This document shows, piece by piece, positions 6,474 through 13,419 of a stretch of 14,634 bases of DNA. The DNA is taken from the NCBI GenBank assembly GCA_028717785.1, contig JAQUND010000032.1, positions 1 to 14,634 on the forward strand, read 5' to 3'. The notes under the pieces are model-generated. The model searched no databases and had not been told where the DNA came from. It was given only the letters and a program-made list of their open reading frames with translations. Positions within the stretch are counted from its first letter, which is position 1. Each line of letters begins with the position of its first letter. A program made the translations under genes and the position numbers. The DNA is from Candidatus Nanoarchaeia archaeon (GTDB taxonomy: Archaea > Nanoarchaeota > Nanoarchaeia > SCGC-AAA011-G17 > JAFCDX01).

Positions 6474-9400
6474 ATGAAGATTGATGTCCAGAAACAAATA
6501 GAGGTATTCAAAGATTTTTTTGATGCGAATTATAAGAGAGAAATACATCGAATTATACAAGAAGGTAAAGATTCTTTAATTATTAATTTTGCAGATTTAG
6601 CTCAATTTGATTTTGAATTATCAGAACAATTAATAGAAGAGCCAGAAGAAACAATAAAATCAGCAGAAATTGCATTAGAACAATTTGATTTAATTAAAAA
6701 GAAAAAAATTAAAGCCAGATTTATAAATTTACCAAAATCACAAGAAATAGAAATTAGAAATTTTAGAAGTGTTAATCTAAGTAAATTAATTATTATTATG
6801 GGTATTGTAAGACAAGCTTCTGATGTAAGACCACAAGTTACAAATGCAAGATTTGAATGTCCTGCTTGTGGAAATATTATCTCTATATTACAAATAGAAC
6901 AAACATTTAGAGAACCAAGTAGATGTTCTTGTGGAAGACGTGGAAGATTTAAGTTAGTAAGTAAAGATTTAGTTGATGCTCAAAGATTAATTATTGAAGA
7001 AGCTCCAGAATGTTTAGAGGGAGGAGATCAACCAAAAAGAATTTCTGTATTTTTAAAAGGAGATTTAGTTGAACCAAAAATGGAAAAGAAAACAACTCCT
7101 GGATGTAAAGTAAAAATTGTTGGTATTGTTAAAGAAGTTCCAATTCAATTAAAAACAGGATCGCAATCAACAAGATATGAATTAATGGTTGATGCAAATT
7201 CTATAGAATCAATGCAAGAAACTTTTGAAGAAGTTATTATAAATGAAGAAGATGAAAAACAAATTTTAGAAATGGCTGAAGATCCTAAAATATATGAAAA
7301 ATTAGTTTCAACAATTGCTCCATCTATTTATGGTCATGAAGATGTTAAATCTGCTTTAGTTTTACAATTATTGGGTGGAGTTAGAAAAGAAAGACCCGAT
7401 GGAACTAAGACAAGAGGAGATGTTCATATTTTATTAGTTGGTGATCCTGGTTCAGGTAAATCTGAAATGTTAAAGTTTATTTCATCTGCAGCACCTAAAG
7501 CAAGATATATTTCTGGAAAAGGAGCAAGTGCAGCAGGTCTTACTGCATCAGTTGTAAAAGATGAATTTTTAAAAGGATGGGCTTTAGAAGCAGGAGCTTT
7601 AGTTTTAGCAAATGGTGGAATAGCTTGTTTAGATGAATTAGATAAAATTAGTCCAGAAGATACATCTGCAATGCACGAAAGTATGGAACAACAAACTATT
7701 ACAATTTCTAAAGCAAATATCCAAGCATGTTATTCTTCTGATACAGAAGTTTTAACTGAAAATGGTTGGAAAAAATATGAAGATGTAAAAAATTATAAAA
7801 TTGCTCAGTTTAATCCAAAAAATAAAACAATTCAATTTTTACCTCATAAAGGATTATTTGTTTATGATTATAATAATAAAATGTATCATTTTTATAATAA
7901 AAGAAATAATATTTTAGTTACACCAAATCATAAAATGTTAACAAAAGAAATTAGGCATAAGTCTTATATTGTTATGGAAGCTGAAAATATAGATTATAAT
8001 TCTATAAATTTTATGAATTCGGGAGAATATATTAATAAAGAAACTAAATATTTTATTTTGCCTGCAATAAAACATATTCAAAATAGAAAACACCCAAAAT
8101 ATACTCATCAACATAAACCAAAAAAAATACCTATGGATATTTGGTTAGAATTTTTAGGTTATTATTTGACAGAAGGAGGAATTCAAAAAAAGCCAGCAAT
8201 AGGAATTCCTCAAAAGTCAAAGGAAAATGTTGAAAAAATAAAAAAATGTTTATCTTTATTATCTAAATATGTTGGATTTACTTTATCTGAAACTAAAGAT
8301 AAAATATATACTAGATTCCAAATAACAAATACTCAATTATTTGAATATCTTGAAAGAGAATGTGGAAAAAATTGTGTAGAAAAGAAATTTCCTTTAGATT
8401 TAAATTTCTTTTCTAAAAGACAATTAAAAATACTTTATAATGCTTTAATGCTAGGGGATGGTTCTTCTGATGGACGTTCTTTTAATTCTTCATCTAAACA
8501 ATTAATTAATATTTTTCAAGCTATAGCTTGTTTAATTGGAAAATCCGCAAGTCAGCATCTACATTATAAAGAAAAATATAGGGGAAATCGTGTTGCCATG
8601 TATAGAGTATGTTTATCCGATAGAACGGAACCTTCTATAATGAAAAAATTTATAAAAAAAGTAGATTATAATGGTAAAGTATTTTGTTTTTCAACTAAAA
8701 CTGGATTTTTTATAACTAGAAGAAATGGAAAAATAGCTATACAAGGGAATACTTTGAGATCACAAACTACAATTTTAGCAGCAGCAAACCCAAAACTTGG
8801 AAGATTCGATCCTTATCAACCAATTGCAGCACAAATTGCAATGCCATCAACATTAATTAACAGATTTGATTTAATTTTTCCAATAAGAGATATACCTACA
8901 AGAGAAAAAGATGATAAAATTGCATCTCACATTTTACAAATTCAAAAAGTTCCAGAATCATTAAAGTATGAAATTCCTTTAAGTTTTTTTAGAAAATATA
9001 TTGCTTATGCTAAACAAAGAATTCAACCAAAATTAAGTGACGCAGCACTAAAAGAAATAAAAGAATTTTATGTTAATCTAAGAAATATGGAAACTTCTGG
9101 AGAACCAGGAATGAAACCCATTCCAATAACAGCTAGACAGTTAGAAGCACTAGTAAGATTAGCAGAAGGATCAGCAAGAGTAAGATTATCTCCACAAGTA
9201 ACCAAACTAGATGCAAAAAGAGCAATTAATATTTTAAAACACTGTCTAATGGCTGTTGGTTTTGATTATGAAACACAAACATTTGATATTGATAGAATTA
9301 GTACAGGAATTCCTGCATCACAAAGATCTAGAATTGTTATTGTTAGAGATATTATAGATCAATTTATTGCAAAAGGAATTAAATCTATTCCTGTTGAAGA

Positions 9401-9521
9401 AATTTTAAATGAATGTTTAGAAAAAGGAATTAATAGAGATCAAGTTGATGAAGTTTTAGATAAATTAAGAAGAGATGGATATGTGTTTGAACCTAGAAGG
9501 GGTTTCTTAAGTAAAATTTAA
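6474..9521 (+). CDS. mcm: MCM replicative helicase, interrupted by an intein
   Basis: This is the hexameric replicative DNA helicase. The ORF encodes 1,015 residues; after removal of a 341-residue intein the product is 674 residues, normal for archaeal MCM. The order is: N-terminal domain with zinc site C129-x2-C132-x18-C151-x-C153; AAA+ core with Walker A GDPGSGKS (323-330) and Walker B CLDELDK (D387, E388); the pre-sensor hairpin TISKAN; intein (419-759); sensor 1 region AAANP; arginine finger R797 in NRFDLIF; and a C-terminal winged helix ending RRGFLSKI. An in-frame TTG lies nine bases upstream at 6465, but the ATG is preferred: MKIDVQ fits the family start and no ribosome binding site favours TTG. 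An OB-fold gene follows after 53 bp. No GINS gene is nearby. Confidence 0.97.
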   Translation: MKIDVQKQIEVFKDFFDANYKREIHRIIQEGKDSLIINFADLAQFDFELSEQLIEEPEETIKSAEIALEQFDLIKKKKIKARFINLPKSQEIEIRNFRSVNLSKLIIIMGIVRQASDVRPQVTNARFECPACGNIISILQIEQTFREPSRCSCGRRGRFKLVSKDLVDAQRLIIEEAPECLEGGDQPKRISVFLKGDLVEPKMEKKTTPGCKVKIVGIVKEVPIQLKTGSQSTRYELMVDANSIESMQETFEEVIINEEDEKQILEMAEDPKIYEKLVSTIAPSIYGHEDVKSALVLQLLGGVRKERPDGTKTRGDVHILLVGDPGSGKSEMLKFISSAAPKARYISGKGASAAGLTASVVKDEFLKGWALEAGALVLANGGIACLDELDKISPEDTSAMHESMEQQTITISKANIQACYSSDTEVLTENGWKKYEDVKNYKIAQFNPKNKTIQFLPHKGLFVYDYNNKMYHFYNKRNNILVTPNHKMLTKEIRHKSYIVMEAENIDYNSINFMNSGEYINKETKYFILPAIKHIQNRKHPKYTHQHKPKKIPMDIWLEFLGYYLTEGGIQKKPAIGIPQKSKENVEKIKKCLSLLSKYVGFTLSETKDKIYTRFQITNTQLFEYLERECGKNCVEKKFPLDLNFFSKRQLKILYNALMLGDGSSDGRSFNSSSKQLINIFQAIACLIGKSASQHLHYKEKYRGNRVAMYRVCLSDRTEPSIMKKFIKKVDYNGKVFCFSTKTGFFITRRNGKIAIQGNTLRSQTTILAAANPKLGRFDPYQPIAAQIAMPSTLINRFDLIFPIRDIPTREKDDKIASHILQIQKVPESLKYEIPLSFFRKYIAYAKQRIQPKLSDAALKEIKEFYVNLRNMETSGEPGMKPIPITARQLEALVRLAEGSARVRLSPQVTKLDAKRAINILKHCLMAVGFDYETQTFDIDRISTGIPASQRSRIVIVRDIIDQFIAKGIKSIPVEEILNECLEKGINRDQVDEVLDKLRRDGYVFEPRRGFLSKI
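7728..8750 (+). mobile_element. Intein in MCM with LAGLIDADG homing endonuclease
   Basis: This 341-residue protein-splicing element begins at Cys1 (CYSSDTEVLTENGWKKYEDV) and ends at Asn341; the next host residue is Thr, a valid splice nucleophile. Block B is T65-P-N-H68. Two endonuclease motifs are present: LEFLGYYLTEG (140-150, acidic E149) and ALMLGDG (ending 245, acidic D244), so cleavage activity looks intact. The block F/G region is FCFSTKTGFFITRRNGKIAIQGN. The penultimate residue is Gly (340), where most inteins have His. The host sequence joins as SKANIQA + TLRSQTT, restoring a continuous MCM motif just after the pre-sensor-1 hairpin and before sensor 1. Codon use looks slightly more mixed than in the exteins (two CGT, two AGG, an ACG, a TCG), weakly suggesting transfer. 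Confidence 0.93.
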
Positions 9522-9546
9522 TTTATATTTTCAATAATACAAATGC

Positions 9547-9554
9547 TTTATAAT
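9547..9554 (+). promoter_or_regulatory. TATA box of the OB-fold gene
   Basis: TTTATAAT, centred about 25 bp before the ATG at 9575, shares the flank GCTTTATAAT with the mcm promoter. It indicates separate, probably leaderless transcription in the 53-bp gap after mcm. Confidence 0.55.
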
Positions 9555-9574
9555 TAATATTCTATGATTTTAAT

Positions 9575-10021
9575 ATGACAAATTTTATTAGGGATGTAGC
9601 TCATAGAGTATGGATAAAAGATATAAAATCTGGAACTTATTTAGACAAAGAATCAGAATTTGATTCAAATTTTGTTTTAATTAATAATAAAAAAATTTCT
9701 AGAGTTTACTTAATAGCAACAGTTATACAAACTTTTGAAAATGAAAATATAACTTATGCAAATATTACAATTGATGATGGATCAGCAGATATTAGAGTAA
9801 AAGCATGGAATGATTTAGATTTAATTGCAAATTTAAAAATTGGAGATTTAATTTTATTAATTGGAAAATTAAGAAAATATGAAGATGAAATTTATATTGT
9901 TCCTGAAATTGTTAAGAAAGTTAATCCTAATTGGGAATTGGTTCATAAAGGAATTTTGTTAGATAAAACTCAAGAAGTTAAAGAAATAGTTCAAGAACCA
10001 AGAGAAATAAAATTTAGGTAA
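9575..10021 (+). CDS. OB-fold nucleic-acid-binding protein, RPA-related
   Basis: This 148-residue protein resembles the single-OB, RPA32/RPA-associated type proteins of archaea. The N-terminus RDVAHRVWIKDI resembles the leader of that group. The OB barrel spans about 38-115: KISRVYLIATVIQTF, then ANITIDDGSADIRVKAW, IGDLILLIGKLRKYEDEIYIVPEIVKKV. The DDGSADI(x)VK and GD(x)(x)LLIGK segments are typical of OB strands in RPA and related single-stranded-DNA-binding proteins. The C-terminus (120-148) is a charged tail. Its position directly after mcm supports a role at the replication fork (inference). No zinc finger or second OB domain is present. It could also be an RNA-binding OB protein, since aIF2-beta follows by 31 bp. 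Confidence 0.75.
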   Translation: MTNFIRDVAHRVWIKDIKSGTYLDKESEFDSNFVLINNKKISRVYLIATVIQTFENENITYANITIDDGSADIRVKAWNDLDLIANLKIGDLILLIGKLRKYEDEIYIVPEIVKKVNPNWELVHKGILLDKTQEVKEIVQEPREIKFR

Positions 10022-10023
10022 TC

Positions 10024-10031
10024 TTTAAATA
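10024..10031 (+). promoter_or_regulatory. TATA box of the aIF2-beta operon
   Basis: TTTAAATA lies immediately after the stop of the OB-fold gene and is centred about 25 bp before the ATG at 10053, which predicts a leaderless mRNA for the aIF2-beta/DUF424/NMD3 group. Confidence 0.5.
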
Positions 10032-10052
10032 TCCTTCTAAAATAGTCTTTTT

Positions 10053-10463
10053 ATGGAAGATTATCTTAAACTATTGGATAAGGCAGTAACTAATGTACCT
10101 AAGGAAGTTGTACAAATTAGTAGAGTAGAAATTCCAAAAGTAACTGGAAGAATAGAAGGTAATAAAACAATAATAACTAATTTTTATCAAATTTGTAAAT
10201 TTTTTAATAGAGATGTACAACATGTTTTAAAATTTTTATTAAGAGAGTTAGCAACACCAGCAAAATTAGAAGAAAATAGATTAATTTTTGGAAGAAAGGT
10301 AAGTCCTAATTTAATTAATGAAAAATTAAAAGAATATGCAGATATTTATGTATTTTGTTCTGAATGTAAAAAACCAGATACAGTTATTATTGAAGAAGAT
10401 GGAAAATTATACATAAAATGTACAGCATGTGGTGTAAAGAAAAATGTTAAAGAAAAACTTTAA
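10053..10463 (+). CDS. eif2b: Translation initiation factor aIF2 subunit beta
   Basis: This is the beta subunit of the heterotrimeric aIF2 that, with GTP, delivers initiator Met-tRNA to the small ribosomal subunit. The 136 residues have the usual three parts: an N-terminal helix (YLKLLDKAV) that binds the gamma subunit, a central alpha-beta domain (RIEGNKTIITNFYQICKFFNRDVQHVLKFLLRELATP, split here only for reference at about 33-70) and a C-terminal zinc ribbon, C102-x2-C105-x17-C123-x2-C126. Length is typical for archaea. The DUF424 gene overlaps its end by 20 bp, a tight translational arrangement. GGTG in the codons for the last zinc-knuckle glycine and valine can serve as the ribosome binding site of that next gene. 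Confidence 0.96.
   Translation: MEDYLKLLDKAVTNVPKEVVQISRVEIPKVTGRIEGNKTIITNFYQICKFFNRDVQHVLKFLLRELATPAKLEENRLIFGRKVSPNLINEKLKEYADIYVFCSECKKPDTVIIEEDGKLYIKCTACGVKKNVKEKL
10431..10434 (+). promoter_or_regulatory. SD-like GGTG for the DUF424 gene, inside aIF2-beta
   Basis: GGTG ends nine bases before the ATG at 10444 and lies within the aIF2-beta coding sequence, just after the last zinc-ribbon cysteine codon. It supports that ATG as the start of the overlapping gene. Confidence 0.4.
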
Positions 10464-10752
10464 GTTTTATGTTAAAACGCATGATGAAAATTTAATTGTT
10501 GCAATATGTGATTCTGATTTGATTGGTAAAACTTTTGAAGAAAAAGATTTACAATTAAAAGTTTCAGAAAATTTTTATAAAGGTATTTTATTAAATGAAG
10601 AAGAAATTATAGAAATAATGAAACAAGCTAAAAATTTGAATTTAGTTGGAACTAATATTATTGAATTAGGATTAAAATTAAATTTAATTGAAAAAGAGCA
10701 TATATTATATATTAATAAAATACCACATGCGCAGGTGTTTGAATTATGGTAA
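10444..10752 (+). CDS. DUF424 family protein
   Basis: This 102-residue protein matches the archaeal DUF424 family: an opening FYVKTHDENLIVAICDSDLIGKTF, then LQLKVSENFYKG, a helical part EEIIEIMKQAKNLNLVG, and the closing IPHAQVFEL. The family has no assigned reaction. It is small, soluble, has no membrane segment, and is repeatedly found beside aIF2-beta and NMD3 genes, so a role in translation or ribosome maturation is inferred. The start is the only ATG before the conserved YVK segment; it overlaps aIF2-beta by 20 bp in another frame, with an SD-like GGTG upstream. The 3' end overlaps the NMD3-like gene by seven bases (ATGGTAA arrangement), so the two are probably co-translated. Confidence 0.85.
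   Translation: MLKKNFKFYVKTHDENLIVAICDSDLIGKTFEEKDLQLKVSENFYKGILLNEEEIIEIMKQAKNLNLVGTNIIELGLKLNLIEKEHILYINKIPHAQVFELW
10733..10737 (+). promoter_or_regulatory. Shine-Dalgarno-like AGGTG for the NMD3-like gene
   Basis: AGGTG, matching the archaeal GGTGA-type consensus, ends eight bases before the ATG at 10746 and lies within the DUF424 coding sequence. It supports that start and so the short length of the NMD3-like protein. Confidence 0.5.
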
Positions 10753-11063
10753 AGGATCTTACTGGAGGATATTTTGAATCAATCATACAGTTAAGACCTT
10801 ATGATAAAGAAGTTTATGATTTTATTATGGATGCAATTGAACATAGAAAAGGAGTATCTTTAGCTAAAAAAGTAACAAAAAATTATGGTATTGATTTATA
10901 CATTAGTTCTAATCGTTTTGCTTTAGCTTTAAGTAAACAGTTAAAGAAAAAATTTGATGGAGAAATGAAAATAAGTCGTGCTTTATATGGTACTTCTCAT
11001 TTAACTTCTAAGTTATTATACAGAGTAACTATATTATTTAGGGTTAAAAAGGAATCTTTATAA
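10746..11063 (+). CDS. NMD3-like protein, C-terminal domain only
   Basis: NMD3 in eukaryotes is the 60S export adaptor; archaeal homologues are thought to act in large-subunit biogenesis. The 105 residues match the region after the zinc ribbons: GGYFESIIQLRP, DFIMDAIEHRKG, KNYGIDLYISSNRFALALSKQLKKKF, KISRALYGTSHLTSKLLYRVTILFR. The N-terminal cysteine-rich zinc ribbons of ordinary archaeal NMD3 are absent: no cysteine is present and the upstream frame belongs to the DUF424 gene. The SD-like AGGTG and the seven-base overlap with DUF424 argue that this short form is the real product, not a decayed remnant. The family call rests on pattern memory of the segment order. The neighbourhood aIF2-beta/DUF424/NMD3 supports it. 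Confidence 0.72.
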   Translation: MVKDLTGGYFESIIQLRPYDKEVYDFIMDAIEHRKGVSLAKKVTKNYGIDLYISSNRFALALSKQLKKKFDGEMKISRALYGTSHLTSKLLYRVTILFRVKKESL

Positions 11064-11064
11064 A
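11057..11064 (+). promoter_or_regulatory. TATA box of the surface-protein gene
   Basis: TTTATAAA overlaps the stop codon of the NMD3-like gene (11061-11063) and is centred about 25 bp before the ATG at 11086. The gene is thus separately transcribed, probably leaderless. Confidence 0.6.
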
Positions 11065-11085
11065 TTCAAATACTAATACTAGAAT

Positions 11086-12486
11086 ATGAGGTGGACCTTA
11101 ATACTCTTAATCTTACTTTTTGTAAGTTCTGTTAATGCAGTTATTAAAGAAGATCCTTCTATATTAACAATTAATAATCAAGAAGCTAAATTTATGCAAT
11201 TAAATTATGAAAATGGTAATTTTGTTTCAAAAATATTACAACAAAGTAAATTTTTTGATTGGAAGGATGTTGTTTTAGCTGATATAGATGGAGATAGTTA
11301 TAATGAATTGATTTCTTTAAGGGATATTGGAATTGATGTTTATATTTATGCTTTATTAGATAATGAATTTCAAGAAAAATATGATCCAAGAAGCATAGGT
11401 TCTTTTTCTAAGGATTTAAATTGGGTTAAAATAATTCCTATAAATTTTGATAATGATAATCAAGATGAATTACTTTTATTGAATAATAAATATGGAAGAT
11501 TTTATGTAATTGATAATACTGGGGCTGAATTTACAACTACTATGGTAGGTCAATCACATAATATTTTGTATAATGATTGGATTTCAATTGATAGTGGAGA
11601 TATTGATAATGATAGAGTAGATGAATTAGTTTTATTAAGAAAAAATATTCAACCAATTTATATCATAGATTATAATAATGGAGCATTAACTGATTGGAAA
11701 GAAGCAAAAAAATTAGGGGATTCTATTGGAGAAGTTTCAGTTAGTTCTCTTTCAGTAGGTGATTTAAATAATGATGGCAAAAATGAAATAATTGTTTCAA
11801 GCTCTGAAGATGGAAAAATATATTCAGTTAGTTATTCTAATCAAGTTAGTATTTTAACACAATCTCCATATAGAAAAATACTTGATTCAGAAATAGCTGA
11901 TGTTGATCAAGATGGAAAAAATGAATTAATATTATTAAAACAAGAAAAAAATCCAATTTCAATTTTTAAATTTGTGGGAGATACATTAATAGAAAAAGTA
12001 ATTAATAATTTTAATGGTGAAATTGGTTGGGCTGGAATTACAACAGGTAAATTTGTTGATCAAGTACCCGTAGAAGAAAAACCCATTGAACAAAAACCAG
12101 TTGAACCTATAAAAGAAGTAGTTGTAGAAGAAACAATTATAGATACAGATTTAGATAAAATAGAAGATACTAAAGATAATTGTATTAATTTATATAATCC
12201 TAACCAAAAAGATTCCGATAATAATGGAATTGGTGATGCTTGTGAGGTTGTACAAAAACAAGGATCAGGATTTATTTATTTTTTATTAATTATATTAATT
12301 GTTTGTTTAGGAATAATTGGTTATTTAATATACAAATATAAACTAAAGGATATTTTTCCCGAAAAAAAACAAAAATATGAAAAACAAGAAGACAATGAAG
12401 AAAAAGAATCTATGTGGCCAGTTTCTAAGAAATCTAAAGATCTTAAAGATATAAAAGATTTTATTAAGAAGACTAAGAGTAAATAG
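11086..12486 (+). CDS. Secreted, membrane-anchored FG-GAP/VCBS repeat protein with thrombospondin type 3 repeat
   Basis: This is a 466-residue surface protein of unknown role. Residues 1-18 form a signal peptide (MRWTLILLILLFVSSVNA). Five FG-GAP/VCBS-like repeats follow, each with a calcium-type acidic loop: starting at D66 (DIDGDSYNE), D122 (DNDNQDE), D172 (DIDNDRVDE), D226 (DLNNDGKNE) and D272 (DVDQDGKNE). The spacing suggests one beta-propeller, with a sixth degenerate blade near WAGITTGKF. A Pro/Glu linker (about 326-350) leads to a thrombospondin type 3 calcium repeat (353-386, with a C-C pair, ending GDAC). One transmembrane segment is at about 396-416, and a highly charged cytoplasmic tail of about 50 residues completes it. 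It is likely outside the cell with its tail inside. Such architectures suit adhesion or signalling, but nothing here fixes which. Confidence 0.88.
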   Translation: MRWTLILLILLFVSSVNAVIKEDPSILTINNQEAKFMQLNYENGNFVSKILQQSKFFDWKDVVLADIDGDSYNELISLRDIGIDVYIYALLDNEFQEKYDPRSIGSFSKDLNWVKIIPINFDNDNQDELLLLNNKYGRFYVIDNTGAEFTTTMVGQSHNILYNDWISIDSGDIDNDRVDELVLLRKNIQPIYIIDYNNGALTDWKEAKKLGDSIGEVSVSSLSVGDLNNDGKNEIIVSSSEDGKIYSVSYSNQVSILTQSPYRKILDSEIADVDQDGKNELILLKQEKNPISIFKFVGDTLIEKVINNFNGEIGWAGITTGKFVDQVPVEEKPIEQKPVEPIKEVVVEETIIDTDLDKIEDTKDNCINLYNPNQKDSDNNGIGDACEVVQKQGSGFIYFLLIILIVCLGIIGYLIYKYKLKDIFPEKKQKYEKQEDNEEKESMWPVSKKSKDLKDIKDFIKKTKSK

Positions 12487-12487
12487 T

Positions 12488-12495
12488 TTTATAAA
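12488..12495 (+). promoter_or_regulatory. TATA box of aIF1A
   Basis: TTTATAAA is centred about 25 bp before the ATG at 12517, just after the stop of the surface-protein gene. It predicts a leaderless mRNA covering aIF1A and the KH gene. Confidence 0.6.
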
Positions 12496-12516
12496 CTATA
12501 TTCTTTATTAGTCATT

Positions 12517-12852
12517 ATGTCAAAGAAGCTTAAATTACCAGTACAACCAACTGAATTTAGAATAAGATTGCCTAGAAATGGAGAAGTTTTAGGTTTACTT
12601 GAACAAAGATTAGGAGCTTCTAGAACAAGAGTTAGATGTTTTGATGGAGTAACTAGAATTTGTAGGATACCTGGAAGATTAAAAAGATATTTATGGGTAA
12701 GAGAAAATGATATTGTATTAATAGAACCTTGGAAAGACAGTAAAGAAAAAGGAGATATTATATTCAAATATAATCCAAATCATGTTAAATGGTTAAAAGA
12801 AAAAGGTTACATAAAAGAAGCAGATACAACACAAGAATTTCAAGAATTTTAA
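12517..12852 (+). CDS. eif1a: Translation initiation factor aIF1A
   Basis: This small ribosomal subunit factor binds the A site during initiation and helps start-codon selection. The 111 residues follow the family: a basic N-terminal tail (MSKKLKLPVQPTEFRIRLP), the S1-like OB fold with GEVLGLLEQRLGASRTRVRCFDG, the RICRIPGRLKRYLWVRENDIVLIEPW segment near 48-74, and the closing GDIIFKYNPNHVKWLKEKGY helix. The acidic C-terminal tail is short. Length is normal. The KH-protein gene starts one base after its stop. In several archaea a RIO1 kinase gene lies between these two; it is not here. Confidence 0.97.
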   Translation: MSKKLKLPVQPTEFRIRLPRNGEVLGLLEQRLGASRTRVRCFDGVTRICRIPGRLKRYLWVRENDIVLIEPWKDSKEKGDIIFKYNPNHVKWLKEKGYIKEADTTQEFQEF

Positions 12853-12853
12853 G

Positions 12854-13375
12854 ATGGAATTTGTACAAGATATAAAAATACCTAAAGAAAGAATAGCAGT
12901 TTTAATAGGTACGAAAGGATTTATTAAAAAAAAAATTCAATCAAAATTAAATGTTAAATTAACTATTGATTCTGAAATAGGTTTAGTAACAATTTCTGGA
13001 GAAGATAATTTAAAAGTTTATGAAGCAAAAGGAGTTATACAAGCAATTGCACGTGGTTTTAATCCAGATATTGCATTAATTTTATTAAATGAAGAAAATT
13101 GTTTTGAAAGTGTTGATATTACTGAATATTCTAAAAATTCTAAAAGTAAATTAATAAGATTAAGAAGCAGAGTTATTGGAAGAAATGGATATGCAAGATC
13201 TTATTTAGAAAGATTAACAAACTGTTATATATCTGTTTTTGGTAAAACTGTTTCAATTATTGGAGAAATAAATGATGTTACAATTGCACGTAAGGGAATT
13301 GAGCATTTATTGAGGGGAAGTAAGCATGCAAATGTTTATTTATGGATTGAAAAACAAAAAAAAGAAAGTAAGTAA
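12854..13375 (+). CDS. Two-KH-domain RNA-binding protein (Pno1/Dim2-like rRNA processing factor)
   Basis: This 173-residue protein is the archaeal counterpart of Pno1/Dim2, which binds the 3' end region of 16S/18S rRNA precursor and supports Nob1 and RIO kinase action in small-subunit maturation. The first KH domain (about 5-60) has the GxxG loop G19-T-K-G22. The second (about 95-165) has G109-R-N-G112 in RVIGRNGYARSYLERLTNCYISVFG. The segment QAIARGFNPDIALILL between them is typical of the family. Length is usual. It starts one base after the aIF1A stop with no clear SD sequence, so it is probably read by ribosomes coming from aIF1A. Its neighbourhood (aIF1A, top6B) is the expected one for this family. 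Confidence 0.9.
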   Translation: MEFVQDIKIPKERIAVLIGTKGFIKKKIQSKLNVKLTIDSEIGLVTISGEDNLKVYEAKGVIQAIARGFNPDIALILLNEENCFESVDITEYSKNSKSKLIRLRSRVIGRNGYARSYLERLTNCYISVFGKTVSIIGEINDVTIARKGIEHLLRGSKHANVYLWIEKQKKESK

Positions 13376-13380
13376 TTTTT
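13374..13380 (+). terminator. Possible T-run terminator after the KH gene
   Basis: A run of five T follows the KH stop codon (AATTTTTA), the kind of short U-tract at which archaeal polymerase can stop. It lies just upstream of the top6B TATA box. Weak evidence. Confidence 0.25.
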
Positions 13381-13387
13381 ACAAATA

Positions 13388-13395
13388 TTTATAAA
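13388..13395 (+). promoter_or_regulatory. TATA box of top6B
   Basis: TTTATAAA is centred about 28 bp before the ATG at 13420, predicting separate, probably leaderless transcription of top6B. Confidence 0.55.
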
Positions 13396-13419
13396 GACAT
13401 AAAATTTTTAATTTTTTAC

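Noticed and set aside
6342..6560. Minus-strand 72-residue open frame across the transporter end and mcm start
   Set aside because: It spans two real genes and the mcm promoter, and has a low-complexity, AT-driven composition.
7728..8750. Interpreting the insert in mcm as a separate gene or an insertion sequence
   Set aside because: It is in frame with no stops, has splice-junction residues Cys1 and Asn341 followed by Thr, and shows the intein block order; no inverted repeats or target duplication flank it.
11192..11389. Minus-strand 65-residue open frame
   Set aside because: It is antisense to the propeller repeats of the surface protein, with no supporting signal.
12489..12767. Minus-strand 92-residue open frame
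   Set aside because: It is antisense to aIF1A, whose identity is certain, and its translation shows no family pattern; a shadow frame.
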